Part shown: positions 16,303-24,149 of the stretch, one piece after another
Layout: every line of letters starts with the position of its first letter
Numbering within the stretch: the first letter of the stretch is position 1
Origin: Eubacterium sp.
GTDB lineage: Bacteria; Bacillota; Clostridia; Lachnospirales; Lachnospiraceae
DNA length: 24,159 nucleotides
NCBI GenBank assembly: GCA_003486385.1
Contig: DNFT01000008.1
Span: 1-24,159 of the forward strand
Reading direction: 5' to 3'
The notes under the pieces: generated by a model
Seen by the model: only the letters and a program-made list of their open reading frames with translations
Database searches by the model: none
What the model was told of the DNA's origin: nothing
Translations under genes and position numbers: made by a program

Positions 16303-16376
16303 TGCACCTGGAGGGAATCGAACCCACGACAACCCGGCTCCGGAAACCGGTGCTCTATCCACTGAGCTACAAGTGC
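16303..16376 (-). tRNA. tRNA-Arg, anticodon CCG
   Basis: A 74-nt tRNA on the minus strand. The acceptor GCACTTG pairs with CAGGTGC (one G-T), with discriminator A. D arm GCTC...GAGC; anticodon stem CCGGT/GCCGG with loop TTCCGGA gives CCG, reading CGG. The T arm is GTGGG-TTCGATT-CCCTC with one T-T mismatch in the stem. CCA is not encoded. Seven T follow the tRNA directly on its own strand (16296-16302) without an additional hairpin. Confidence 0.95.
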
Positions 16377-16396
16377 ATGCGAAAACGCTATTTATT

Positions 16397-16425
16397 ATTC
16401 TATACTATAATTGTATATTTTGCAA
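16397..16425 (-). promoter_or_regulatory. Promoter of tRNA-Arg
   Basis: On the minus strand TTGCAA (16420-16425), 17 bp, TAGAAT (16397-16402). The start would be near 16390, about 14 bases before the tRNA. The -35 box equals that of the tRNA-Leu promoter. Confidence 0.65.
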
Positions 16426-16511
16426 GCGTAAATATTAATGCATTTTATTTTGCGGGTGTGGTCGGCACGGATGCTGCGATATTTATTGCAGATGTATAGA
16501 TATAAAAGTTA

Positions 16512-16540
16512 TTGCTTTTTTTGGATAAAATTGTTAAAAT
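16512..16540 (+). promoter_or_regulatory. Promoter of the lipoprotein gene
   Basis: TTGCTT (16512-16517), 17 bp, TAAAAT (16535-16540). The predicted start near 16547 leaves a leader of about 30 bases that ends in CGGAGG. Confidence 0.6.
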
Positions 16541-16575
16541 CATATATTATGTTGCTTTTTTTCTCGGAGGTTATC

Positions 16576-17271
16576 GTGTATAGAAGAATTTTTGCGTTGT
16601 GTTTTTCGTGCATAATTTGTCTTTTAAGCGGATGCTCGGCAAAAAGTTCTGCTGCTGAACAGATGACGGATGTTGTTGTGATACAGAACAAGAGTATTGA
16701 AGCAGAATTGCAGAATGCCAATGCGCCAGAGTCAGCAGCCGGCATAAATGCGGTTACATTTGTGGAAGACATGAATTATGACGTCAAGAATTTCATAAGA
16801 CAATTTTATGATTACCTTGCGAATGGAGAGTACGATCTTGCCATGTATATGACTAACGACAGCTCTAATCTTGAAAGGGACAGCTTCATGGAGCTGAGTG
16901 GGTATATTGATTCGGTTAAATCTCTTACCTGCTATATGATGGACGGTATGGCTGAAGGAAGTTATATCGTTGTCGCTAAATGTGGTGTGCTTACTACGCT
17001 TGGTGCGCAGGTTATAACCATGCTGAACGCATTTTATGTCTGCACCAATGAGAGCGGGACATACTATATATGCGGCAGCAGTGTCGGAGATGAGGTGAGA
17101 AGCTACAACTCGATTATGCTCTCCGACCAGATAATAGAGGATGTGGAGAAACAGGTACGGCTTTCAAATAATGCAGCAGAAATTACTCAGCCTAATCTTA
17201 AGGATTTAGAGGGTATAGTGATATTTGATGATGTGACAAGATTTTTATATGAGAAGCAGCCGGACGAATAA
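16576..17271 (+). CDS. Unknown lipoprotein, possibly NTF2-like
   Basis: A secreted, lipid-anchored protein of 231 residues. It starts at GTG (16576), five bases after GGAGG; upstream in-frame ATGs have no ribosome binding site and would spoil the signal peptide. The N-terminus is a type II signal: YRRIFALCFSCIICLLSGC, with lipobox LSGC. The mature part has a low-complexity linker, then a compact domain (FIRQFYDYLANGEYDLAMYM, later YIVVAKCGVLTTLG and FYVCTNESGTYYICG). Its helix-then-curved-sheet look resembles SnoaL/NTF2-like domains, but I would not assign a ligand. rluF follows after 70 bases with a strong hairpin between. Confidence 0.82.
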   Translation: MYRRIFALCFSCIICLLSGCSAKSSAAEQMTDVVVIQNKSIEAELQNANAPESAAGINAVTFVEDMNYDVKNFIRQFYDYLANGEYDLAMYMTNDSSNLERDSFMELSGYIDSVKSLTCYMMDGMAEGSYIVVAKCGVLTTLGAQVITMLNAFYVCTNESGTYYICGSSVGDEVRSYNSIMLSDQIIEDVEKQVRLSNNAAEITQPNLKDLEGIVIFDDVTRFLYEKQPDE

Positions 17272-17281
17272 TGGGTATTTT

Positions 17282-17310
17282 ATCGGCGCAGGATATTATC
17301 CTGCGCCGAT
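17282..17310 (+). promoter_or_regulatory. Strong intergenic hairpin between the lipoprotein gene and rluF
   Basis: ATCGGCGCAGGATA (17282-17295) is the exact reverse complement of TATCCTGCGCCGAT (17297-17310). A GC-rich stem of this length is terminator-like, but no T run follows on either strand (next bases GTTATGTG). It may be a transcript-stabilising or processing stem, or a partial terminator, ahead of the rluF, ligA and metA genes. Confidence 0.55.
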
Positions 17311-17341
17311 GTTATGTGTGAATCAGCAGAATGGAGGATTT

Positions 17342-18082
17342 ATGAGGCTCAATAAGTATATAAGTGATTCGGGATATTGCTCAAGACGTGAGGCGGACAG
17401 GCTCATTGATGCAGGAAAGGTATGTGTTAACGGAGTTACTGCCACTATGGGGCTGCAGGTTGAGGATGGCGATAACGTGGAGATTTATGGCAAGGCTATA
17501 AAGGCTTCCGGTGCAGTTAAGAAGGTTATATATGCATTTTATAAGCCGGAGGGTGTAGTGACAACAATGGCGGATGAACCGGACAGTCTTGCCGTATATC
17601 TTAAGAACCTTGGAATTGATAAGAGGGTATTTCCTATAGGCAGGCTTGATAAGGACTCCTGTGGACTTCTGCTTCTCACCAATGACGGTGAACTTATGAA
17701 TAATATACTTAAAACTTCAAATAATCATCAGAAGGAATATGTTGTAAAGGTCAATAAGGATGTGACAGACGATTTTCTAAAGAAGATGGGTGCAGGTGTT
17801 GAGATAACAGATGGAAACACTGGTAAAAAGGTCATAACAAGAAAGTGTGTTGTGAGAAAAAACGGAAAAAAGACCTTTACGATAGTGCTTCGGCAGGGAC
17901 TTAACAGGCAGATAAGACGAATGTGTGGAGCGTTTGGCTATGAAGTTCTGTCATTAAAAAGAATAAGAATAATGAACATAAATATAAATGGAATTAAAGA
18001 GGGCGAAATAAGACCGCTCACCATGGAGGAGACGGTCAAGCTTAGAAGCCTTTGCGGGATGGGAGAGCGGAATAATGGATAA
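17342..18082 (+). CDS. rluF: rRNA pseudouridine synthase, RluF-like
   Basis: Isomerises uridine to pseudouridine in rRNA. The S4 RNA-binding domain (about 1-50, MRLNKYISDSGYCSRREADR) is followed by the RsuA-family catalytic domain with GRLDKDSCGLLLLTNDG, catalytic Asp103. The C-terminal block GLNRQIRRMCGAFGYEVLSL followed by KRIRIMNINI is closer to E. coli RluF (23S U2604) than to RsuA or RluB, but specificity is only inferred. The ATG at 17342 follows GGAGG; 246 residues is a normal length. It overlaps ligA by 8 bases. Confidence 0.88.
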   Translation: MRLNKYISDSGYCSRREADRLIDAGKVCVNGVTATMGLQVEDGDNVEIYGKAIKASGAVKKVIYAFYKPEGVVTTMADEPDSLAVYLKNLGIDKRVFPIGRLDKDSCGLLLLTNDGELMNNILKTSNNHQKEYVVKVNKDVTDDFLKKMGAGVEITDGNTGKKVITRKCVVRKNGKKTFTIVLRQGLNRQIRRMCGAFGYEVLSLKRIRIMNININGIKEGEIRPLTMEETVKLRSLCGMGERNNG

Positions 18083-20084
18083 GACAAAGAGAATAAAAGA
18101 GCTTATTGGCATATTGAACGAAGCAGGCAGGAGCTATTATGCGGGTGACAAAGAAATAATGACCAACTATGAGTATGATGCGCTCTATGATGAGCTTGCA
18201 GCACTTGAAGCGGAGACGGGCATAGTCATGTCGGACAGCCCGACCCAGCATGTAGGTTATGAGACGGTGAGTGAGCTTCCAAAGGAGGAGCATGCGGCAC
18301 CTATGCTAAGTCTTGACAAGACGAAGTCCGTTGACGCGCTTGCTGCATTTGCGGGCACTCATAAGTGCCTTCTCTCATGGAAGCTTGACGGTCTGACCGT
18401 AGTTCTTACTTATGAACATGGCGAGCTTATCAAGGCTGTCACGCGTGGTAATGGATATATAGGTGAGGTCATAACGGCAAATGCCAGAACCTTTAAGAAT
18501 CTTCCGACAAAGATTTCGTATCAGGGAAGACTTGTCATAAGAGGAGAGGCAATAATCACCTACTCTGATTTTGAGAGAATAAATGCACTGATTACCAATG
18601 ACGGTGAGAAATACAAGAACCCAAGAAATCTGTGCAGCGGCTCTGTAAGGCAGCTTAACAGCGAGATAACCGCTAAGAGGAATGTAAGGCTTAAGGCATT
18701 TGCACTCATATCCGCGGTCAATCCCGAGACTAATGAGCCGGATGTGGATTTTGGTAATTCCAAGGAGGGGCAGTTTAACTGGCTCAAAAGCCAGGGCTTC
18801 GATACAGTGGATTTCCGTGTTGTGGATGAAAGCAACATGGCTGAGGCAGTTGGGCATTTTGCGAAGGAGGTCGAGAAGAATGATTTTCCTTCGGACGGAC
18901 TGGTGCTCACCTATGATGATATAGCTTATGGCGAGAGCCTTGGGCGTACAGCCAAGTTTCCGCGGCATTCAATAGCCTTCAAGTGGAAGGATGAGCTGGT
19001 CGACACAAAGCTTCTTGAGATAGAGTGGAGCGCATCACGAACAGGGCTTATCAATCCTGTAGCAATATTTGAACCGGTGGAGATAGAAGGGACAACAGTC
19101 TCAAGGGCGAGTGTACACAATGTGAGTATATTAAGAGCATTAGGTCTTGGACTTGGAGATATAATATCTGTCTATAAAGCTAACATGATAATTCCGCAGA
19201 TTGCAAAGGTTGTGAAAAAGGCTGATGGCGCTGATAAGTTAGATGACGGTGAGGCTGTGATACCGGATACCTGCCCTGTATGCGGCGGAAGGACAGAGCT
19301 GAGAAGTCAGAATGATGCTCTTAGTCTCTACTGTACCAATCCTGAATGTCAGGCAAAGCAGGTGAAGAGCTTCGAGCTTCTTGTCTCAAGAGATGCCCTC
19401 AATATTGACGGAATATCCGAAGCAACCCTTGAAAAGTTCATAGATGATGGTATGATTAGAACGTATGCCGACATATATTACCTTGAACGCTATAGGGAGC
19501 GTATCTGTACCATGGAAGGATTTGGAGAAAAATCCTTTGACAATATGATGAACTCCATAGAAAAATCGCGCGATGTGCAGATAAGCAGATTTATCTATGC
19601 GCTTGGCATTCCGGGTGTAGGTGTGGCGAATGCAAAGCTTATATGCAGGCATTTCGACAGTAAGCTTGATGCTATTATTTCAGCGGACGAGAATGAGCTT
19701 ATGCAGATTGACGGTATCGGAGCTGTCATCGCCGGAGATATAGTCAGGTATTTTTCCGATGAGAAAAAGCGCGGGAATGCTCTTATGCTTGCGCATGAGC
19801 TAAGACTTATCCCTGAGGAGAAGGCGGACTTAAGCTCGGACATTGCCGGAAAAACCTTTGTAATAACAGGTTCGGTTGAACATTTTGCCAACAGGAACGA
19901 GATCAAGGCTCTCATTGAAAGTCTTGGAGGAAAGGTGGCAGGAAGTGTAAGCTCCAAGACGGACTATCTTATAAACAACGATACAACAAGCAATTCCTCA
20001 AAGAATCAGAAGGCTAAGGAGCTTGGCATTCCGATAATATCCGAGGAGGATTTCATAAATATGACAGGAAAGAAGGAAGACTAA
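18075..20084 (+). CDS. ligA: NAD-dependent DNA ligase LigA
   Basis: Seals nicks in DNA during replication and repair, using NAD+. The domain order is complete in 669 residues: Ia, adenylation domain with the nucleotidyl-accepting lysine in SWKLDGL (Lys103), OB fold, zinc finger (Cys400, 403, 420, 425), helix-hairpin-helix repeats (about 440-560) and a C-terminal BRCT domain (about 588-669). The active-site region reads SWKLDGLTVVLTY and TRGNGYIGE rather than the usual KIDGLA and TRGDGTTGE; I believe this variant is common in related anaerobes. The start overlaps rluF by 8 bases with GGGAG upstream, and the stop overlaps the metA start by one base. Confidence 0.96.
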   Translation: MDKTKRIKELIGILNEAGRSYYAGDKEIMTNYEYDALYDELAALEAETGIVMSDSPTQHVGYETVSELPKEEHAAPMLSLDKTKSVDALAAFAGTHKCLLSWKLDGLTVVLTYEHGELIKAVTRGNGYIGEVITANARTFKNLPTKISYQGRLVIRGEAIITYSDFERINALITNDGEKYKNPRNLCSGSVRQLNSEITAKRNVRLKAFALISAVNPETNEPDVDFGNSKEGQFNWLKSQGFDTVDFRVVDESNMAEAVGHFAKEVEKNDFPSDGLVLTYDDIAYGESLGRTAKFPRHSIAFKWKDELVDTKLLEIEWSASRTGLINPVAIFEPVEIEGTTVSRASVHNVSILRALGLGLGDIISVYKANMIIPQIAKVVKKADGADKLDDGEAVIPDTCPVCGGRTELRSQNDALSLYCTNPECQAKQVKSFELLVSRDALNIDGISEATLEKFIDDGMIRTYADIYYLERYRERICTMEGFGEKSFDNMMNSIEKSRDVQISRFIYALGIPGVGVANAKLICRHFDSKLDAIISADENELMQIDGIGAVIAGDIVRYFSDEKKRGNALMLAHELRLIPEEKADLSSDIAGKTFVITGSVEHFANRNEIKALIESLGGKVAGSVSSKTDYLINNDTTSNSSKNQKAKELGIPIISEEDFINMTGKKED

Positions 20085-20989
20085 TGCCTATTAGAATACA
20101 GAATGATCTGCCTGCAAGGGCGATTCTTGAAGATGAAAATATATTCGTGATGGACGAGAACAGGGCTTTGTCGCAGGACATAAGACCTTTGGAGGTGCTT
20201 ATCCTCAATCTCATGCCGATAAAGCAGGATACAGAGCTGCAGCTTCTTAGAGCATTGTCCAATACACCTTTGCAGATAAACATTACTTTTTTACAGCTTG
20301 AATCCCATGTGTCAAAGAATACCTCGGCATCACATCTTAACCAGTTTTACCAGACCTTCAGCGATATAAGTAACAGAAATTTCGATGGATTGATAATAAC
20401 AGGTGCTCCGGTTGAACAGATGGAGTTCGAGGAGGTCACATACTGGGATGAGCTTATAAAGATTATGGACTGGTCGGACGGGCATGTGACTTCAACACTC
20501 CATATATGCTGGGGGGCGCAGGCAGGATTGTATCATCATTATGGTATTCACAAGGAGCTGCTGCCTAAGAAGGCATTCGGCATTTTTGAACACAAGGTAT
20601 TGAACCGCAAGGTTCCTCTTGTCCGTGGTTTTGATGATTATTTCTATGCCCCTCATTCGCGTCATACAACAGTATCTAAAGCTGATATCTTAGCGGATGA
20701 CAGACTCCAGATACTTGCAGAGTCCGATGAGGTCGGTGTGTTTATTGTGCTTGCGGAGGGAGGCAAAAGAATATTCGTCATGGGGCATCCTGAGTATGAC
20801 AGAGTGACACTTGATACAGAGTACAAACGTGACCTCGCAAAGGGCCTTCCGATAGACATGCCGCACAATTATTATACTGACGGGGATGTCAACTCAAAGC
20901 CGCGTCTTTCATGGAGAGCACATGCGAACAATTTATACACGAATTGGATTAATTATTATGTGTACCAGGTGACACCGTATATTTTGTAA
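20084..20989 (+). CDS. metA: Homoserine O-acetyltransferase, MetA type
   Basis: Acylates homoserine, the first committed step to methionine. The MetA family catalytic cysteine is Cys142 in HICWGAQAG, with the His and Glu in GHPEYD. Residue 111 (ITGAPVEQMEFEEV) is Glu. In MetA proteins Gly111 goes with succinyl-CoA (E. coli) and Glu111 with acetyl-CoA (B. cereus), so this one should be an acetyltransferase even though databases often label the family succinyltransferase. The length of 301 residues is usual. The ATG shares its A with the ligA stop, and AAGGAAG lies upstream within ligA. No SAM riboswitch or T-box precedes it, because there is no leader. Confidence 0.95.
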   Translation: MPIRIQNDLPARAILEDENIFVMDENRALSQDIRPLEVLILNLMPIKQDTELQLLRALSNTPLQINITFLQLESHVSKNTSASHLNQFYQTFSDISNRNFDGLIITGAPVEQMEFEEVTYWDELIKIMDWSDGHVTSTLHICWGAQAGLYHHYGIHKELLPKKAFGIFEHKVLNRKVPLVRGFDDYFYAPHSRHTTVSKADILADDRLQILAESDEVGVFIVLAEGGKRIFVMGHPEYDRVTLDTEYKRDLAKGLPIDMPHNYYTDGDVNSKPRLSWRAHANNLYTNWINYYVYQVTPYIL

Positions 20990-21061
20990 GAAATAGTGCG
21001 GGAATACGCATAAAACAAGGCTTTGATGGCTTAGACGCTTGATTTGTGGGAAAAGGCAATC

Positions 21062-21100
21062 TTGCATTTTTCCATCCCGAGTGTTAGAATACCTCTAACA
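21062..21100 (+). promoter_or_regulatory. Promoter with operator-like dyad for the FAH-family gene
   Basis: TTGCAT (21062-21067), 17 bp, TAGAAT (21085-21090). A 7-bp dyad, TGTTAGA (21082-21088) with TCTAACA (21094-21100), overlaps the -10 box and start site, where a repressor would block polymerase. No T run follows it, so it is less likely to be a terminator. Confidence 0.5.
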
Positions 21101-21149
21101 TAATTTGTGAGAGCAGATTTTCTGGATAAGCTCAGAAGTGAGGATTGTT

Positions 21150-22043
21150 ATGAAATTTGTTACATACCTTGATGGAAAAAAGGAAAGAGTCGGAGTTTTG
21201 AATGAGGACGAGACATGGGTGTATCCGCTCAGGGCGTTTGGCATGCCGTACGAGAGCATGCAGGAGGTTGTGGAGAAGATGTCGAGGGCTGAGAAGGAGC
21301 TTATTGGCATATATAACCGCAAGGAGCCGGATGAGATATACGGTTCGCTTCCGCTCAGGAATGTGGTTCTCTTAGCACCTATTCCAAGACCTAAGCAGGA
21401 TATAATATGTCTGGGAATCAACTATATGGAGCATGCGGTCGAGTCGGCCAGGTATAAGCAGGAGGCGTTTGGCGGTGAGAGGCCTTATGCCGTATATTTT
21501 TCTAAGAGAGTGAATGAGGCGGTTCCAAATAAGGGCTTCATCGAGGCGCATGAGAATCTTGTGGACAGCCTTGACTATGAGTGCGAGTTAGCTGTTGTCA
21601 TAGGAAAGGATGCGAAGAACGTCCCTGAGAGTGAGGCGGCAGATTATATATTCGGTTATACGATTATCAATGATGTTAGCGCAAGAAATGTCCAGACGCG
21701 CCATAAGCAGTGGTATTTTGGAAAGAGCCTTGATGGTTTTACACCTATGGGACCTTGTATCACAACTGCGGACAGTATTGCATATCCACCGAAGCTTTCC
21801 ATCAGCTCCAGAGTGAATGGGGAGCTTAGGCAGAACAGCAACACAGAGCTGCTTATATTTGATGTGGCTCATGTGATAAGCGAGCTATCTTCCGGTATGA
21901 CGCTCAAGGCGGGAACTATCATTTCCATGGGAACACCGGCGGGTGTCGGTATGGGCTTCCAGCCACCGCGCTTTTTGAAGCCGGGAGATACGGTTGAGTG
22001 TATCGTCGAGGGCATTGGAACGCTTGTAAACACGGTGAAATGA
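21150..22043 (+). CDS. Fumarylacetoacetate hydrolase (FAH) family protein
   Basis: A metal-dependent enzyme of the FAH fold, whose members hydrolyse or decarboxylate acylpyruvates and other beta-dicarbonyl acids. The core has DIICLGINYMEHA, YAVYFSKRVNEAV, the metal-ligand run LDYECELAVVIGK, NDVSARNVQ with KSLDGFTPMGP, and ISMGTPAGVGMG. The N-terminal about 75 residues form the small extra domain often seen in the homoprotocatechuate-isomerase-like group. Substrate cannot be told from sequence. The ATG at 21150 follows GTGAGGA; an in-frame GTG at 21138 lies in that site. It is a single-gene unit with its own promoter. Confidence 0.9.
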   Translation: MKFVTYLDGKKERVGVLNEDETWVYPLRAFGMPYESMQEVVEKMSRAEKELIGIYNRKEPDEIYGSLPLRNVVLLAPIPRPKQDIICLGINYMEHAVESARYKQEAFGGERPYAVYFSKRVNEAVPNKGFIEAHENLVDSLDYECELAVVIGKDAKNVPESEAADYIFGYTIINDVSARNVQTRHKQWYFGKSLDGFTPMGPCITTADSIAYPPKLSISSRVNGELRQNSNTELLIFDVAHVISELSSGMTLKAGTIISMGTPAGVGMGFQPPRFLKPGDTVECIVEGIGTLVNTVK

Positions 22044-22072
22044 TGAATTATATAGTTTACATAGATGGATAT

Positions 22073-22106
22073 GCTGGCTGTGCAGACTTAAGCCGCAAGG
22101 ATTTTT
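22073..22106 (+). terminator. Weak terminator after the FAH-family gene
   Basis: GC-T-GGCT (22073-22079) pairs with AGCC-GC (22091-22096) with one bulge, followed by AAGGATTTTT. The short stem makes this uncertain; the T run is also the left arm of the inverted repeat listed below. Confidence 0.3.
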
Positions 22107-22236
22107 AACATAAATGCTGTCTTAGTTAATAACAATATGTAACATAAATGCAATCTTAAGCAATAAGAATAAGTAATATAAATGCAGTCTTAAGCGACAT
22201 TTGTGATATAATTACAGGTCTATGCCTTAAAAATCC
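22099..22236. repeat. Three-copy 34-bp imperfect tandem repeat inside a 10-bp inverted repeat
   Basis: Units start at 22106, 22140 and 22174, each opening with TAACATAAATGC or TAATATAAATGC and carrying CTTAG or CTTAAG about 17 bases in. Units 1 and 2 agree at about 27 of 34 positions; unit 3 matches over its first 22 or so. The array is bracketed by GGATTTTTAA (22099-22108) and its reverse complement TTAAAAATCC (22227-22236). It fills the 238-bp gap between two convergent genes and contains no open frame. Confidence 0.65.
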
Positions 22237-22281
22237 GCAACATAATTTATGACAGAATTATTTTGAACATGCAGACACATC

Positions 22282-23811
22282 TCACTGCAAATCTTTCATA
22301 AATATATATGAAATAACACATGCCAGTATATAGGAGCCGCCGCCGGTGAGCAGGCACAGTAGTTCGGACATGTTTCCTGTGCGATGAAGGGTTGTATATA
22401 TTGGTATTGTGGCAAAAAAGCATATAATCGAACGGATGACCGGGGCGGCTGCCAGATTTTTAAATGAGTAGCTGCAGCCGGTTATTTTTTTTAGCACAGC
22501 CATCATGTAAAGGCACACGAAAAGATGGCTGGCGATTAGCCCGTAGCAATAGCCGTTTATACCGGTGCGCGGAATTATGAACACGACAATGGCAAGCCGG
22601 ATGAGCTGTGCAAGAGTAGAGCAGATAAACACGGTTCCGGATTTTCCCAGTGCGTTTAGGGCACTTGACAGAGGCGTAGATAAAAAAACTACAGGACAGA
22701 TAAGACTCATCAGCCTGACCTGATAGATGACCTCACTGTTATCAAATATTATTCCGCCAAAGCCGGCGCCGTAAAAGAAAAAGCCGGGGATGCACATTAT
22801 GCCGATATTGCAGGAGAGGGTGAGCGCCAGCTGCATGCTCTTGTTAAGCCGTGAAAGATTGCCGGTCTGCCATGATTTTGAAATATCGGGAAGAAGCGCC
22901 TGCGACATCGCATTGGTAAAGGTGGCAGGAAAGAGAACGAGGGGCATGGTCATTCCGGTGAGGACACCGTAGGTGGCAAGAGCCTGTTCATTTGTACTGC
23001 CGCAGGTTATGAGCATCATAGGCAGGAGTACGGCTTCAAAGCTCTGCATAAGATGGAGGCATACGTGGTTAGCGGTTATCGGAAGTGCTAACCGGTAATT
23101 TACAGCGAGCTGGATTATCCCCTCGCTTATGTAGTATAGCGGTGTTTTAGATAGTGCCGCCTCCTCTGTTTTATACCTGTCTTTCAGAAAAATCACAGCG
23201 ATGAAGCAGAAAACAGACGAGGCAATCTCACCGGCAAGGATTCCGTAAAGTGCGGTTGAGGCATCGGGGCTTTCGCCGTTCTGCTCAGCGATTCCGGCAA
23301 AGGTAAAAACACAGGTGATTCTTATAACCTGTTCGATGACCTGTGCCGCCGCAGGAAGAATATGCAGCTCCAGACCGATAAAATAGCTGGATATCACAGA
23401 ATGGATACATGCAAATGGCAGGGAGTACGCAGCAATTATGAGCAGGCTTTTGCACAGGTTATCGCTTAAAAACACTTTCGCGATAAATGTGGCATTTTTG
23501 ATTATGAGGACAGCTATTATGGTTGATACTGCGGTACAGCACAGAAGAGCTGCCAGAAAATTGACATACCCCTTATCCTTCTTTTTCTGGGCAGAATATG
23601 CGGCTGTATATTTGGTTACGGCTGTTGACAGGCCACCGACAGCTATTGCCTGCCCGAGCACGCATATAGGCATTACCATCTGGTACAGTCCAATCTGGCT
23701 TGCAGGCATTATTCGTGAAATATATATTCTGAAAATGAATCCTGCAATACGGCATAATATACCGGATACTGCAAAGATTAGAGTCCCCTTTATTATCGTT
23801 TTAGCTGACAT
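22282..23811 (-). CDS. MOP-superfamily lipid flippase, SpoVB/MurJ-like
   Basis: A polytopic membrane protein of 509 residues with about 14 predicted helices, related to SpoVB, MurJ and polysaccharide (Wzx-type) flippases that move lipid-linked sugar precursors across the membrane. The N-terminus (KGTLIFAVSGILCRIAGFIFRIYI, read here in parts: ISRIMPASQIGLYQMVMPI) is typical of the SpoVB group, as is GGLSTAVTKYTA. Several Arg/Lys-bearing helices are visible (AVNYRLALPITANHV). GGAGGAATA precedes the ATG on the minus strand. No sporulation or cell-wall gene is nearby, so SpoVB, lipid II flippase and polysaccharide exporter all remain possible. It converges on the FAH-family gene. Confidence 0.88.
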   Translation of the reverse strand: MSAKTIIKGTLIFAVSGILCRIAGFIFRIYISRIMPASQIGLYQMVMPICVLGQAIAVGGLSTAVTKYTAAYSAQKKKDKGYVNFLAALLCCTAVSTIIAVLIIKNATFIAKVFLSDNLCKSLLIIAAYSLPFACIHSVISSYFIGLELHILPAAAQVIEQVIRITCVFTFAGIAEQNGESPDASTALYGILAGEIASSVFCFIAVIFLKDRYKTEEAALSKTPLYYISEGIIQLAVNYRLALPITANHVCLHLMQSFEAVLLPMMLITCGSTNEQALATYGVLTGMTMPLVLFPATFTNAMSQALLPDISKSWQTGNLSRLNKSMQLALTLSCNIGIMCIPGFFFYGAGFGGIIFDNSEVIYQVRLMSLICPVVFLSTPLSSALNALGKSGTVFICSTLAQLIRLAIVVFIIPRTGINGYCYGLIASHLFVCLYMMAVLKKITGCSYSFKNLAAAPVIRSIICFFATIPIYTTLHRTGNMSELLCLLTGGGSYILACVISYIFMKDLQ

Positions 23812-23975
23812 TATTCCTCCGTGGAGAGGCTTTTTACCATTCTATTCTATGATGGGTGTAAGTATGAGGAGAGATTTGGCACGTTTATGTCTGATGGACG
23901 AAAATGTGGGAAGCCTGCCGGATTGGAATAATGAGGATTATATCATACTAAAATGATGGGAAAGCAATTAATTCA

Positions 23976-24004
23976 TTGAAAAGAAGAAATATATAGGTTA
24001 AAAT
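23976..24004 (+). promoter_or_regulatory. Rightward promoter for a gene or RNA beyond the window
   Basis: TTGAAA (23976-23981), 17 bp, TAAAAT (23999-24004), the same hexamers and spacing as the efp promoter. The transcript would start near 24011 and run at least 145 bases without a start codon in good context, so it begins a long leader or a small RNA. Confidence 0.6.
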
Positions 24005-24129
24005 AAAGTGCAGCTCATACATGGCTTGACAGGTGTTATAGCGGTCATGCACATTAAACAGTAAATAGCTGTTTTGGATTAAAAAAAATTTTCTGCTAAT
24101 TTTAGACATATATAATAATGATTTTTAAA

Positions 24130-24149
24130 GATGTTGAGGTCAAAACATG
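24130..24149 (-). repeat. 20-bp repeat, copy 2 (inverted partner of 125-144)
   Basis: Read on the minus strand this is CATGTTTTGACCTCAACATC, 19 of 20 identical to the copy at 125-144. It lies about 120 bases downstream of the start site predicted from the 23976-24004 promoter, so it could also sit in a transcribed leader. Confidence 0.6.

Noticed and set aside
18375..18968. 197-codon leftward frame inside ligA
   Set aside because: Antisense shadow of a complete, motif-rich ligA; composition and lack of a ribosome binding site argue against a gene.
20990..21060. Terminator after metA
   Set aside because: Only short direct repeats (GGCTT twice) and a mismatched stem; no T run in the right place.
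23438..23956. 172-codon rightward frame
   Set aside because: Most of it is antisense to the flippase coding sequence, with no ribosome binding site; only its last 30 codons are intergenic.
24025..24053. TTGACA as a second promoter near the right end
   Set aside because: No acceptable -10 hexamer 16-18 bases downstream.
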